DNA of 64,000 nt from an uncultured Isosphaeraceae bacterium (GCA_945957605.1 CAMFLR010000003.1:496001-560000), one strand, 5' to 3'. Numbered from the stretch's first letter, positions 34,031 to 43,192 are shown. Numbers and translations are program-made. Notes: generated by a model from the letters alone, not told the origin.

Positions 34031-35659
34031 TCATGATCCCAGCCACGGTGGCGTTTCGTCGCGGCCGGGCAGGCGGATCACGCTGATGCTCGTGATGTCC
34101 TTGTGCGCTTGCACTTCTTCAAGCGCCGCGGCGGACGGGTAGCTGTCGAGATTGACGACGCCGATCGCCTCGCCGCCGGGCACTTCGCGGCCTACGTTCA
34201 TCTGGGCGATGTTAATGCCGTGGCGGCCGAAGGTGGTGCCGATGAAGCCGATCAGGCCGGGGACGTCGCGGTGGGTGAAGATGAAGAGGGTGCCGTCGAG
34301 GTGGGCGTCGAGGCGGTAGGGGCCAAGCTGCACTAGGCGGATGAACTGCTTGCCGAAGAGCGTGGCCGAGGCGATGTAGGTCTTGCGCTCGGTGACGACT
34401 TCGGTCTGAATCATCGACCCGAAATCGCCGGGATCGCTCGTCTTTTGTTCGATGATCGCTATGCCGCGATCCTTGGCAAGCACCTCTGCGTTGACGAGGT
34501 TGACCTGCTCGTCGAGCGCGGATTCCATCCAGCCGGCGGCGAAGCTCGCGGTGATCAGCTTCGTGTTCTTGCTCGCGACGTCGCCACGGTACCGTAGCGT
34601 CGCGCTCTTCACCGTTCCGCGGTCCATCTGAGCGTGGAGCATGCCCATCCGGCGGCCGAGGTCGAGGTAGGTGCGAATTTCTTCGAGTTCGGCGCGATCG
34701 AGCGTCGGCATGTTCACCGAGAACTTGATCTGGCCGCGACCGAAGAAGTCGGAGAGCAGGCGAGCGGCTTCCACCGCCACGCTAATCTGGGCTTCCTCGG
34801 TCGAAGCGCCGAGGTGCGGGGTGACGAGCACCTTGGGGTGCAAAACAAGCGGGTGATCGGCGGGCGGGGGCTCGGGATCGAAAGCGTCGATGGCAGCGCC
34901 GGCGACTTTGCCTGCGTTCAGCGCTTCGAGGAGCGCGGCTTCGTCGATCAGGCCGCCGCGGGCGCAGTTGATCAGACGGACGCCGTTCTTCATCATGCCG
35001 ATTTCACGCGCACCAATCAGGTGGCGAGTTTCAGCGGAAAGCGGCGTGTGCAGCGAAATGTAGTCGCACTTTTCCCAGAGATCGTCGAGCCGGCCGACGC
35101 TCTCGACTCCCAGTTCCTGGGCTCGTTCGGCCGAGAGGAATGGGTCGAAGCCGACGACATTCATGTCGAAGCCCTGCGCACGCTTGGCGACGGCGAGGCC
35201 GACGCGTCCCAGGCCGACGATGCCGAGCGTTTTACCGCCGAGCTGTGTACCGGTGAACTTGTTGCGGTCCCACTTGCCCGACTTCATGCTCGAATTGGCG
35301 GGGCCGACGTTGCGCGAGAGGGCGAGGATGAGCGCCATCGTGTGTTCGGCGGTCGAGACCGTGTTGCCGCCGGGCGTATTCATCACGACGATGCCCTGGC
35401 GCGTCGCGGAGGGGACGTCGATGTTATCGACACCCACGCCTGCGCGAACGATCACCTTGAGCCGGGGCTGGTCTTTGAGAACTTCATCGGTGAGTTGGGT
35501 GCCCGAGCGGATGACGATACCATCGGCTTCGGCGAGCGCGGCACGCAGGCCGGCGGTGTCGAGCTTGGTGTTGACGACGACTTCAAGACCCGGCTGGGAA
35601 CGAAGCAAGTCGAGGCCTTCGTCCGCCAGCTTGTCGGTAACAAGAACGCGATGCGCCAT
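34031..35659 (-). CDS. serA: D-3-phosphoglycerate dehydrogenase
   Basis: First step of serine synthesis. 542 residues, the long bacterial/eukaryotic type with intervening and ACT domains. Motifs: VIVRAGVGVDNIDVPSAT, NTPGGNTVSTAEHTMALILA, NAD loop LGIVGLGRVGLAVAKRA, the catalytic region INCARGGLIDEAAL with Arg, and VTPHLGASTEEAQ (Glu/His pair). The C-terminal ACT domain (TLFIFTHRDVPGLIGFIGTTF marks residues about 455-475; INIAQMNVGRE) suggests serine feedback. ATG 35659 has GGAGA five bases upstream. It sits downstream of the class V aminotransferase gene, separated by a strong GC hairpin. Confidence 0.96.
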   Translation of the reverse strand: MAHRVLVTDKLADEGLDLLRSQPGLEVVVNTKLDTAGLRAALAEADGIVIRSGTQLTDEVLKDQPRLKVIVRAGVGVDNIDVPSATRQGIVVMNTPGGNTVSTAEHTMALILALSRNVGPANSSMKSGKWDRNKFTGTQLGGKTLGIVGLGRVGLAVAKRAQGFDMNVVGFDPFLSAERAQELGVESVGRLDDLWEKCDYISLHTPLSAETRHLIGAREIGMMKNGVRLINCARGGLIDEAALLEALNAGKVAGAAIDAFDPEPPPADHPLVLHPKVLVTPHLGASTEEAQISVAVEAARLLSDFFGRGQIKFSVNMPTLDRAELEEIRTYLDLGRRMGMLHAQMDRGTVKSATLRYRGDVASKNTKLITASFAAGWMESALDEQVNLVNAEVLAKDRGIAIIEQKTSDPGDFGSMIQTEVVTERKTYIASATLFGKQFIRLVQLGPYRLDAHLDGTLFIFTHRDVPGLIGFIGTTFGRHGINIAQMNVGREVPGGEAIGVVNLDSYPSAAALEEVQAHKDITSISVIRLPGRDETPPWLGS

Positions 35660-35714
35660 CGTTTCTCCCATCCAATCCCAAACAAATCAGAACTTGAACG
35701 TTCAACGAATGAAG

Positions 35715-35738
35715 AGGGGGTCGAAAACTCGACCCCCT
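35715..35738 (-). terminator. Strong GC hairpin between aminotransferase and serA
   Basis: AGGGGGTCGA (35715-35724) and TCGACCCCCT (35729-35738) pair completely with a four-base loop. On the minus strand it lies after the aminotransferase stop and before serA. No clear T-run follows on that strand, so it may reduce rather than end read-through into serA. Confidence 0.55.
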
Positions 35739-35766
35739 TGATTGTGTTTTGATATGTTCGCGCGAA

Positions 35767-36915
35767 TCAGGCTCGCGCCGGCTTGCCGATAAAGACGCGC
35801 TGGGCGGCCGTGACGGCGACACCCGGCTCGAGCTTGTGGCCAAGTTCGCTGAGCACCATTTCGAGTGCTGCGAGGCCGGAGATGACGTCGAGCTCGTCGG
35901 TGTAGCCCATGTGGCCGACGCGGATGATGTGGCCCTTGAGCTTGTCCTGACCGCCGACGGTCGTGATGCCGAACTTGGCGGTGAGGGCGTTGCGGATCTG
36001 CGAATCTTTCAGGCCGGCGGGAACGTTGAAGGCGGTAAGGCCTTCGGCCGGGCGCGAGCTGAAGAGTTCGAGGCCGAGCGCCTTAATGCCGGCCTGGCAC
36101 GCTTCGCTCAGGCGGCGATGGCGATCCCAAACGTTTTCAATCCCTTCGGTCTGAATCATCTTCAGAGCCGCGCGAAGGGCGAGAATCAGGGTGTGGGCGG
36201 GGGTGAAGGGGGTGTCGAATTCCTTCGCCTTCTTCCGCGCCGTTTTGAGGTTGAAGTAAAAGCTCTTCGAGTCAAACGCGTCGATCTTCGCCCACGCCTT
36301 GTCGCTTACCGCGATGAACGCGAGGCCAGGCGGCAGCATGAGAGCTTTCTGCGAGCCGACGCAAAGGATGTCGATGCCCCACTTGTCGGTGTGGCATTCC
36401 ATCGCACCCACGCCTGAAATGCCGTCGACGGCGAACACGGCGTCGGACTTGGCGACGATCTTGCCGATCGCTTCGACAGGGTGGCCGGTGCCGGTCGAGG
36501 TTTCGCTCAAGGTGCCCATGACGCAAGCGGCGTCGGGATTGGCCTTGAGGGCGTTTTCGACCGTCTGGGGATCGACGGGATGGCCCCACTCGGTCTCGAG
36601 GTTGACGACGTTGATGCCGTAGGCCTTGCAGATCTTGGCCCAGCGATCGGCGAAGTAGCCGGCGTTGAGGACGATCGCCTTGCCGCCGGGAGGAACCGTG
36701 TTGACCGTCGCCGCTTCCATCGCGCCCGTGCCCGACGCGGTGAGGATCATCACGTCGTTCTTGGTCTTGAAGACCTCTTTCAGGCCGGCGGTGACTTCGG
36801 TGATGACCTCCTTGGCCTCATTCGAGCGGTGGTGAATCACCGGCCGGGCGAGCTCGAGCAAGACTTCCTCGGGAACCGGGGCGGGCCCCGGGGTCATCAA
36901 TCGCGGCTTCCTCAT
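35767..36915 (-). CDS. Class V aminotransferase (alanine-glyoxylate / serine-type), probable serine pathway enzyme
   Basis: A PLP enzyme of 382 residues. Motifs: MTPGPAPVPEEVL, HHRSNEA, LTASGTGAMEAA, ETSTGTGHPVEAIG, FAVDGISGVGAME (the PLP Asp), and the Schiff-base lysine in VGSQKALMLPPG (about residue 200). C-terminal HIIRVGHMGY matches the AGT/SgaA family. In archaea and several bacteria this family works as the phosphoserine aminotransferase next to serA, so a SerC-replacing role is likely here (inference), with serine-glyoxylate transfer the alternative. ATG 36915 has AAGGA eight bases upstream. Probably the first gene of a unit with serA. Confidence 0.85.
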   Translation of the reverse strand: MRKPRLMTPGPAPVPEEVLLELARPVIHHRSNEAKEVITEVTAGLKEVFKTKNDVMILTASGTGAMEAATVNTVPPGGKAIVLNAGYFADRWAKICKAYGINVVNLETEWGHPVDPQTVENALKANPDAACVMGTLSETSTGTGHPVEAIGKIVAKSDAVFAVDGISGVGAMECHTDKWGIDILCVGSQKALMLPPGLAFIAVSDKAWAKIDAFDSKSFYFNLKTARKKAKEFDTPFTPAHTLILALRAALKMIQTEGIENVWDRHRRLSEACQAGIKALGLELFSSRPAEGLTAFNVPAGLKDSQIRNALTAKFGITTVGGQDKLKGHIIRVGHMGYTDELDVISGLAALEMVLSELGHKLEPGVAVTAAQRVFIGKPARA

Positions 36916-37061
36916 CTTCGATGTCCTTCTCTCGGTCTTGCACGTATCGGCGACGGTCGAACAGAAGTTTTTGGGGTCGGCCGAAGGTTACGCTTGATCG
37001 AAAACACTGTACATTGTCCACCTGCGCAGAGGGACCGTGCGCGCAAGGCGAAACGACTAGT

Positions 37062-37508
37062 TTACTCTCCAGACGTCGTTTCGGGGAGGGACGTTCGCGC
37101 CTTGGTCTCCCCATAGACGCCTTCGGCGTCAAAAACGGGCGTCGCGATGATGTGCAAGCTGCCGTCGGCTGTCACTTCCCGGAAAAAGCACGTCCGGTAT
37201 CCCTCATGGCACGCGCCGCCAACCTGGCGAGCGCGAATCAGGAGGACGTCGCCGTCGCAATCGACGCGAATCGATTCGACGTATTGCACGTGCCCCGACG
37301 TTCCGCCCTTGTGCCAGCTCGACTTGCGCGATCGCGAGTAGAAATGCGTCTGCCCGGTCGCGAGCGTGTTGATAATCGCCGGCCGATCCATCCAGGCGAG
37401 CATCAGCACTTGGTCATTTTCTGAATCCTGAACGATCGCGGCGACAAGGCCGTCAGCCGTCCATTTGATCTGGTCGAAGAGGGCGAGATCGGTCGCGGGG
37501 GAGGACAT
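37062..37508 (-). CDS. hisI: Phosphoribosyl-AMP cyclohydrolase
   Basis: Third step of histidine synthesis; opens the adenine ring of PR-AMP. 148 residues, so it is the monofunctional HisI without the HisE pyrophosphatase domain. Motifs: [18 protein letters not shown], the core [23 protein letters not shown] (only cited for residues 49-71), the metal-binding [14 protein letters not shown], and [14 protein letters not shown] with the two zinc cysteines. Start [10 protein letters not shown] at 37508; longer readings run into the upstream repeat element. No other his gene is in the window. Confidence 0.93.
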   Translation of the reverse strand: MSSPATDLALFDQIKWTADGLVAAIVQDSENDQVLMLAWMDRPAIINTLATGQTHFYSRSRKSSWHKGGTSGHVQYVESIRVDCDGDVLLIRARQVGGACHEGYRTCFFREVTADGSLHIIATPVFDAEGVYGETKARTSLPETTSGE

Positions 37509-37559
37509 TGGGGGACCTTTGAGGAAGGCGTGGGAGAGAGGGTTTTCTTGATTAGGATA

Positions 37560-37748
37560 GGAGTTACGCATTTGGTTCGGACATGAGGTCGAATCGGGTG
37601 GCCGGGACAACTCGTTGTCCCGGTCGCGAAGCGACAAGAGGAGATCGCAAACTGTTCTGCTTTGGCCTCTTGTGACTGCGTCACCTGGACAGCAAGTTGT
37701 CCAGGCAACCCGGTTCTATGCCTTGCTTTGTGCCAAATGTGTAACTCC
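37560..37748. repeat. Dispersed MITE-like repeat, copy 1
   Basis: 189 bases with 16-base terminal inverted repeats GGAGTTACGCATTTGG (37560-37575) and CCAAATGTGTAACTCC (37733-37748), one mismatch. The inner core 37596-37711 starts GGGTGG and ends CAACCC and contains the hairpins CCGGGACAA-CTCG-TTGTCCCGG, TCGC-GAA-GCGA and CCTGGACA-to-TTGTCCAGG. No coding frame of its own. The right end lies three bases after the stop codon of the adjacent TPR gene. Confidence 0.8.
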
Positions 37749-37751
37749 TCA

Positions 37752-39539
37752 TTAACCTTCGGATTCGGCCAAGCGTTCGAGCAGGACGGTTGTCTCGCGG
37801 GCTGCTTCGTCGTTCTCCTCGGCGTCGGCAAGCTCGAGCGTCAGTTCGGCGAGCGTTCGGGCGTGATCGGCGTAACCGGCGTCGTAAAGCGTGGTTGCGC
37901 CGTCGTACGCGATCCAGGCCGGGGTGTCGGCTCCAGGCTGTTGGCCAGATTCGGCCAACTCGCGGTAGATCTCGGTTGCGGCGTCGGGTTGTTCGAGGCC
38001 GCAAAGCAACTCTGCTTTCCAGACGGTGAACTCGGCGTAAAGTTCGCCGTCGCCAAAAGTCTGATCGAGGTCGATCGCCTGATCGATCCGACGTTGGGCC
38101 AACTCTTCATCGCCGTCGGCAATCGCCGCGCGGATGAGCGGGGCGAAGAGGTCCTTGAGATTTACCGCTTCGAGAACGCTTGGCTTGCGATCGACGAGCA
38201 CCGAGGCGAAACGCACCGTGCGGGAGTCGTTGCCAAGCGCGGCGGCGGATTGGAATGCTTCGACAAGTGAATGATCGTCGAGGGTACCTGGGTCGATCGA
38301 GTCGAGCTCGCTGCCGCTCATGCTGCCGGTTTCTTCGGCATTCACGGCGTCGGGATTATCGGGCTCGATTCCCAGACGCTTGCGCAGACGGTCGAAGGGA
38401 TAACCCTGATAAAGCTCAACCGAGCCGGGGCGGGCGGCGAGTTCTTCGCGAATCGCGATTGTGGCAGCGAGTCGGGCGCGAGTGGGGGCGTCGGTCTTTT
38501 GTGCGGCTTCGAGCGGGGAGAGGTTGAGCAGACCGGCCCGCTTGATGTTGATCCAGCGGTTTTCGTAATAATCTTCGACGTTTTCGCGATAGAGCCGGTG
38601 ACGATCATCCTCATTCACCCACTCGGGGATGCGAATCGTCCAGACGGCCGCGTCGAGCATCGGCAAGGGGAGGGGAGTGCGGGTGATTTGCAGGTCGGGC
38701 GCGAGCGATTGCAGCGTCGCGGCGACTTTCCAGAAGCTCGAGGCATCAGGCGAAGACACGCGGAAGACGTTGTCCGATGAGAGGACAAGCCCCAAGACGC
38801 GCGGGAGTTCGGCGAGCGTGTGCGTCGTCCCCGAGTTTTCGGGCCAGGGGCGATCGAGCCATTCGTCGACGTGAATATCGCCGTGATCGCGCGGGCTGGG
38901 AAGGCGGCGAAGATATTCTCGGCGTTTCAGTTGTTCATAGAGTGTTTTGGGCGACGTGTGCTCGGTTTTGCCCAGGTCGACGGCGTCGCTGAACTCGTTG
39001 GCGTACGGCTCGGCGCCGGCCCCTTGGCGAAGAATCTCGCCGAGCTTTGCGGCCTCGACGGCGCGATCGAAGTCGGTCTCGGCGGCAAGTTCGGTGACGC
39101 GATGCAGATCGCCGATCGCTTCGGGCCGGCCGAGCCATGCGAGGCATAGGGCGCGGTTTTCTAACGCGTCGATGTCGTTAGGTGTTTCGGCGATGATCTC
39201 GCTGAATGCGTCGATTGCGTCAGGAAGCGCACTAAGGTCGCGGCCGGCGAATTTTTCGCTCCAGCGGGTACGGGCTTCGGCGGACGTAGGGTTGCGAAAC
39301 CGGCGCTCCTTGCGGGCGGTTTCGGGGAGTTCGTCGGCCGATTTGAGGTGGTCGAGGGCTTGTTGCGCAGCGCGGTCGTCGGGAGAGAGCCGAAGTGCGC
39401 GTTGCCAGCTTGCCCACGCGGCGAGGGGCCGCTGGAACTTGAGATGCGCCCACCCTTCGTGAACGAGGGCGAGTACCTGGCTGGCGGCGTCGTTGGCCGA
39501 ATCCTGCGACATGGAGCGTCTGCTTTCCGCTGTCATCGA
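37752..39539 (-). CDS. TPR-containing protein of unknown function
   Basis: About 595 residues, cytosolic by appearance (no signal peptide). N-terminal part has TPR-like segments (VLALVHEGWAHLKFQRPLAAW marks residues 19-39; DAIDAFSEIIAETPNDIDALENRAL). The centre (ELPRVLGLVL, then a segment with NLSPLEAAQKTD and FDRLRKRLGIEP) resembles the centre of the next SEC-C protein. The C-terminal third has more TPRs. ATG 39539 is used; ATG 39512 is possible; neither has a clear ribosome site. Longer frames would read through the repeat element. Flanked on both sides by copies of the same repeat, 3 bases beyond the stop and about 12 bases before the start. Confidence 0.7.
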   Translation of the reverse strand, partial: SMTAESRRSMSQDSANDAASQVLALVHEGWAHLKFQRPLAAWASWQRALRLSPDDRAAQQALDHLKSADELPETARKERRFRNPTSAEARTRWSEKFAGRDLSALPDAIDAFSEIIAETPNDIDALENRALCLAWLGRPEAIGDLHRVTELAAETDFDRAVEAAKLGEILRQGAGAEPYANEFSDAVDLGKTEHTSPKTLYEQLKRREYLRRLPSPRDHGDIHVDEWLDRPWPENSGTTHTLAELPRVLGLVLSSDNVFRVSSPDASSFWKVAATLQSLAPDLQITRTPLPLPMLDAAVWTIRIPEWVNEDDRHRLYRENVEDYYENRWINIKRAGLLNLSPLEAAQKTDAPTRARLAATIAIREELAARPGSVELYQGYPFDRLRKRLGIEPDNPDAVNAEETGSMSGSELDSIDPGTLDDHSLVEAFQSAAALGNDSRTVRFASVLVDRKPSVLEAVNLKDLFAPLIRAAIADGDEELAQRRIDQAIDLDQTFGDGELYAEFTVWKAELLCGLEQPDAATEIYRELAESGQQPGADTPAWIAYDGATTLYDAGYADHARTLAELTLELADAEENDEAARETTVLLERLAESEG

Positions 39540-39550
39540 AGTCACGTACT

Positions 39551-39729
39551 GGATGTTAGACACATGGAGTAATGGGGTGGTTGAGACAGCTTTGTTGTCC
39601 CGGTCGCGAAGCGGCAAAAGGTTCACACAGACAGTTCTGCTTTCCCCTCCTGTGGCTGCGCCACCCGGACAACAAAGTTGTCCGGGCCACCCAATCCTAT
39701 CCATCTCCTTGTGCCAACGGCATAACTGC
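39551..39729. repeat. Dispersed MITE-like repeat, copy 2
   Basis: About 179 bases. The core 39575-39692 matches copy 1 along its length (shared run TTGTCCCGGTCGCGAAGCG) and has the perfect hairpin CCCGGACAA-CAAAG-TTGTCCGGG. The outer ends (GGATGTTAGACACATGG on the left; CCAACGGCATAACTGC on the right) are degenerate versions of the copy 1 terminal repeats, so the limits are approximate. Confidence 0.75.
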
Positions 39730-39818
39730 GATGTCGTTTCCACAGAAAGAAGGGGGTAGCCCCATCAGACCTGGGGCTACCCTTGGATATTACAGTCGAA
39801 CGTGCGAATCCAGCCGAT

Positions 39819-42080
39819 TTATCGGCCCGGAATGATCAACTTCGGCTTGTCGCCACCTGCTGCAGGAGGCGGCGAGCCGCCGGGTGTCCAGATGCCGCCG
39901 GACGAGGAACCACCGCCCGCCGAGGCGCCGGGGGTCCAGATCTCGCCCTTGCTTGCGGCGACGCCAAGCTGACCCGAAGCGGTCGTCACACGCGGGCCGT
40001 ATTCGGCCATGAGCGTTTGAAGCCCACGCGGGTCGATCATGATCTCACCCGGGTTGTCGGGGTTCGGCACAGCCTGCAACAGACCCATTTGCATCAGGCT
40101 GAGCATGATGATCTGGCTGGCGTTCTGGTTCTCGCGATACCGTTCGAGAACGATCGCCAGTTCGGGCACCCAGACTTCGGGCTTGAGCGCCTTTGCCTTG
40201 AGCATCACCTCGAACATATCCCACGCCGGCGCGTTGTATTGCCGTTGTGCGGCGGGTTCGATTTCGCGGCCTTCCTTGACGACGGCGAGCGCGGCGTCGA
40301 GTCCGTTGGCCTCTTCCTGATAGGCTGCGAGATCGGAGTAAACCGTGCGAACGAGCCGTTGTTCTCCGATGAAGTCGCGTCGCGTGGCGAGCTCCTGGGC
40401 CGCTCGTTTCGCAGCCTGGGGCATGCCGTTCTGCTTCGCTCGTGCGAAGTAAACGACGAGTGCTTCGTTCTCGAGCTTTTCAACGGCGACGTAGGCAAAT
40501 CGCGCGAGCGGCAGCGTTTCGATGATGTCGGCAGTCGCGGGGTCGACCGCGGGCTCGCTGGGAATATTCAGCGAAGCGCGGAAGGCGGGCATGTCGATCG
40601 GCGCCTTGCTCAACTGCTGCTGGTACTCGAACTGGCAGAAGGCAGCACGAAGCGGTACTTCAGCGTCTCCCGCCCTCGCCGCTTGTTCGGGGGTGCGGTA
40701 GTTGAGGTAGGGGATCTTGAGCGTCGGCCAGACTTCGCGAACCAGGCGCGACTGCTCCTGGTCGGTCAGGCGACGCAGTTCGGCCGCTTCGATCTCTTCG
40801 GGCGGCTGCCATTCCCAGGAGAGCGAGAGGCTGTAGCGCGAGTTGTGGCCGAGGACCTTGGTTTTGGGATGCGCGGGAGGAATTGCCGCGCCTGCGAGGG
40901 CGAGCAGTTTGTCCTTCACCGCGTCGAGCTTGCCGTCGTCGTCACCTTCGAGTGCGACGATTTCGTTGCCTACCGCAACACGGCAGAGGACGCGAGGGAT
41001 CTGTGAGCTGACGAGATCCTTGCCGCTCTGCGCTGCGAGTGGAGCGCGATCGAGGAAGACGAAGTGATCGACGGTCGGTGAGTCCGGATCGAACGGGTCG
41101 ATCGGTCCGCGCTCGTCTTCGATGATGTCCTTTTGCTCGCGAAGCGACGTGAGCAGGCCGTTGCGATTGCGGAGCGGCCAGATGAGCTGAACGTGCTCGA
41201 CCTTGTCGCTCGATCGCGGCGGGCTGATGATCTGGCAAAGCGCTTCGAGGTCGACCGCGTCGGCGCTAATGCCCATCTTGCTGATCGCGAGTCGCAGATA
41301 GTGTGCGGCGGGGGCATCTTCGGCGAGGAACAGCCTGCAGAGGCCCAGGTTGCGATCGGCCTCGGGGCCTGAGATGTCTTGCGAAAGAAGCTCGAATGCC
41401 GCCGCGGCCGATGACCAGAGACCTGCGCGAGCCCAGTCGACGGCTTCGGTGAATCGCGTCGCGACGTCGGCGGCAAGGCCAGCGGGGGCGTCGGCGAAGG
41501 TGTAGTCTTCCTTCTGCCAGGGCAAAACGGTCGGCGTGCTGAGCAGGCCTGATTCGAGCTGGTCGAGCCGCTCGTCGTTTTCCTTGTTGAATTTGAGCGA
41601 TTGCGCGAGGCGCACGTGCGCGAGGGCGGCGGGATAGTGCTCGAGGCGGACGAGCAGACTACCCACAATGCCGATCATACCGCCGAGACCCTTGCGCTCG
41701 GCTTCGGTGACGGCTGAGAGCGCGGTTTGGGCTTGCGCGACGCCGGCCATCGGCCCTTCGGTTTCCAGCACGCAACGAATGAGAAGTGCGTGGGCGGAAA
41801 CGTGTTGCGGCTGGCGCGAAAGAAGTTCGCGCAGGCTCGCCTTGGCTTCCTCGGGCTGGCCGGTGCGGATGAGGATGAGCGACTTGCGAATCAAGAGCCA
41901 GGCGTTGGCCGGTTCTTTTTTGAGGCCGTCGTTAAGAACTTCGAGGGCGCCTTCAGTTTGGCCGGTTTCGTACAGTCGCTGAGCCCGATCGGCGTACGAC
42001 TCCATCTTCTGGCAGCACCACTTGAACTTCTGACCGCTGCCGCAGGGGCACAAGGCATAGGGGTCGACAGCCGCCATCAC
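39819..42080 (-). CDS. SEC-C motif protein with TPR repeats
   Basis: A 753-residue cytosolic protein. The N-terminus is a zinc-binding SEC-C motif (CPCGSGQKFKWCC at about residues 11-23), as at the end of SecA. Residues 30-290 are TPR-like (AQRLYETGQTEGALEVLNDGL). The central region has IPRVLCRVAVGNEIVALEGDD, YLNYRTPEQAARAG and MPAFRASLNIPSE, the same order as in the neighbouring TPR protein, so the two are distant paralogues. The C-terminus is a Gly/Ser/Pro linker with two copies of GxIWTPG and ends KPKLIIPGR. SEC-C suggests ribosome or chaperone contact (inference). Two start codons are adjacent (42080, 42077). Confidence 0.8.
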   Translation of the reverse strand: MMAAVDPYALCPCGSGQKFKWCCQKMESYADRAQRLYETGQTEGALEVLNDGLKKEPANAWLLIRKSLILIRTGQPEEAKASLRELLSRQPQHVSAHALLIRCVLETEGPMAGVAQAQTALSAVTEAERKGLGGMIGIVGSLLVRLEHYPAALAHVRLAQSLKFNKENDERLDQLESGLLSTPTVLPWQKEDYTFADAPAGLAADVATRFTEAVDWARAGLWSSAAAAFELLSQDISGPEADRNLGLCRLFLAEDAPAAHYLRLAISKMGISADAVDLEALCQIISPPRSSDKVEHVQLIWPLRNRNGLLTSLREQKDIIEDERGPIDPFDPDSPTVDHFVFLDRAPLAAQSGKDLVSSQIPRVLCRVAVGNEIVALEGDDDGKLDAVKDKLLALAGAAIPPAHPKTKVLGHNSRYSLSLSWEWQPPEEIEAAELRRLTDQEQSRLVREVWPTLKIPYLNYRTPEQAARAGDAEVPLRAAFCQFEYQQQLSKAPIDMPAFRASLNIPSEPAVDPATADIIETLPLARFAYVAVEKLENEALVVYFARAKQNGMPQAAKRAAQELATRRDFIGEQRLVRTVYSDLAAYQEEANGLDAALAVVKEGREIEPAAQRQYNAPAWDMFEVMLKAKALKPEVWVPELAIVLERYRENQNASQIIMLSLMQMGLLQAVPNPDNPGEIMIDPRGLQTLMAEYGPRVTTASGQLGVAASKGEIWTPGASAGGGSSSGGIWTPGGSPPPAAGGDKPKLIIPGR

Positions 42081-42317
42081 TCGCCGTCCTGATAATAGAA
42101 AAAAGATGCGTTCGGCATGCGCCTCGAAACGATCACAGTAGCAAAACGCCCGCGGCGGCGTCTATCCTGAGACGCGATCGCACACCGGTGATTCTCCGGC
42201 ATGAATCGTGCCGCTGCAACGACCTTTTACCTCCTTTAATATTGTCATATCAGGCGCGCCAATTGCCTCTCGGGCGCGCGGTCGGCTACGCTGATGGCGG
42301 GACATTCGCCAGGCGGG

Positions 42318-42338
42318 AACTTTCCGGTCAGGAAAGTT
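42318..42338. promoter_or_regulatory. Inverted repeat ahead of the S1/P1 nuclease gene
   Basis: AACTTTCC-GGTCA-GGAAAGTT: an eight-base dyad 27 bases before the ATG at 42365. Position fits an operator or a 5' leader hairpin. Confidence 0.4.
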
Positions 42339-42364
42339 GTTGATCAATCCTTTTGTGAGGTTTC

Positions 42365-43192
42365 ATGTTTCGCGCATCTCACATCAAATGGCGGTTCACG
42401 CTGATGCTCGCCGTTGCGAGCCTGTTCGCAGCCGCCGGCACCACGTTCGGCTGGGGACGCATAGGCCATCGCGCCTCGGCGCGGCTCACGGATTCACTGC
42501 TCACACCCAAGACGAAACAGGCCATCGCAGCGATTCTCGACAACGGCGAGTCGCTGGCCGACGCCTCATTGTGGCCCGACGAACACCGTCGCGACATCCC
42601 CGAATCATCGCCATGGCATTATGTGAACGTGCCGATCACCGCGAGCGCGTACGACGCGAAGTATTGCCAGCAAGGCGGTTGCGTGATTTCAAAGATTGCC
42701 GATTTCCGCAAGCAACTCGCCGATCCGGCCGCGACGCCTGCCCAGAAACGCCTCGCGCTTCGGTTTCTCGCCCACTTCGTGCAGGACATGCATCAACCCG
42801 TCCACGTAGGCGATCGGTCCGACCGCGGCGGTAACGATTTGCAGCTTCAGTTTTTCGATCAGGGAACGAACCTGCACCGGCTCTGGGATTCAGGTTTGCT
42901 GGAAAAAGGCGGCTTCGACGAAGCGGCGGTGTTCCAGCGGCTGCAAGCGCGATTGACGCCGGAATACCGTGCGTCGGTGACGTTTGGAGCCGTTGAGTCC
43001 TGGGCGAACGAGAGCCTCGCGGCTGCTCGAGATGCTTACGTAGATCCTGCGACCGGAGCGGCGCTCAAGCCAGGAACGAAGCTCAGTCAGCCATATCTGT
43101 CCAAGAATTTGCCCGTTGCCGAGGATCGCGTGATGCGATCGGCCGTTCGGCTGGCGTGGATTCTCAACGAGACGTTTGATCCCAGCAAGTGA
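42365..43192 (+). CDS. S1/P1 family zinc nuclease, exported
   Basis: A 275-residue secreted single-strand nuclease/3'-nucleotidase. The signal peptide (MLAVASLFAAAGTTFG within residues 13-28) ends just before WGRIGH, so the mature N-terminal Trp can coordinate zinc as in P1 nuclease. Further zinc ligands: ASLWPDEHR, SPWHYVNVP, HFVQDMHQPVHVGDRSDRGGNDLQ and LHRLWDSGLL. The full trinuclear-zinc set is visible. Likely releases phosphate or nucleosides from extracellular nucleic acids (inference). Its promoter region contains an 8-base dyad. The gene is convergent with terC (19 bases between stops). Confidence 0.93.
   Translation: MFRASHIKWRFTLMLAVASLFAAAGTTFGWGRIGHRASARLTDSLLTPKTKQAIAAILDNGESLADASLWPDEHRRDIPESSPWHYVNVPITASAYDAKYCQQGGCVISKIADFRKQLADPAATPAQKRLALRFLAHFVQDMHQPVHVGDRSDRGGNDLQLQFFDQGTNLHRLWDSGLLEKGGFDEAAVFQRLQARLTPEYRASVTFGAVESWANESLAAARDAYVDPATGAALKPGTKLSQPYLSKNLPVAEDRVMRSAVRLAWILNETFDPSK

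Noticed and set aside
39540-39743. N-terminal extension of the TPR protein frame through repeat copy 2
   Set aside because: The added residues are a translation of the hairpin repeat (Cys/Pro/Gly-rich) and are not protein-like.
42405-42834. Alternative frames within the S1/P1 nuclease region
   Set aside because: Shadow frames; the nuclease frame contains all zinc-ligand motifs.
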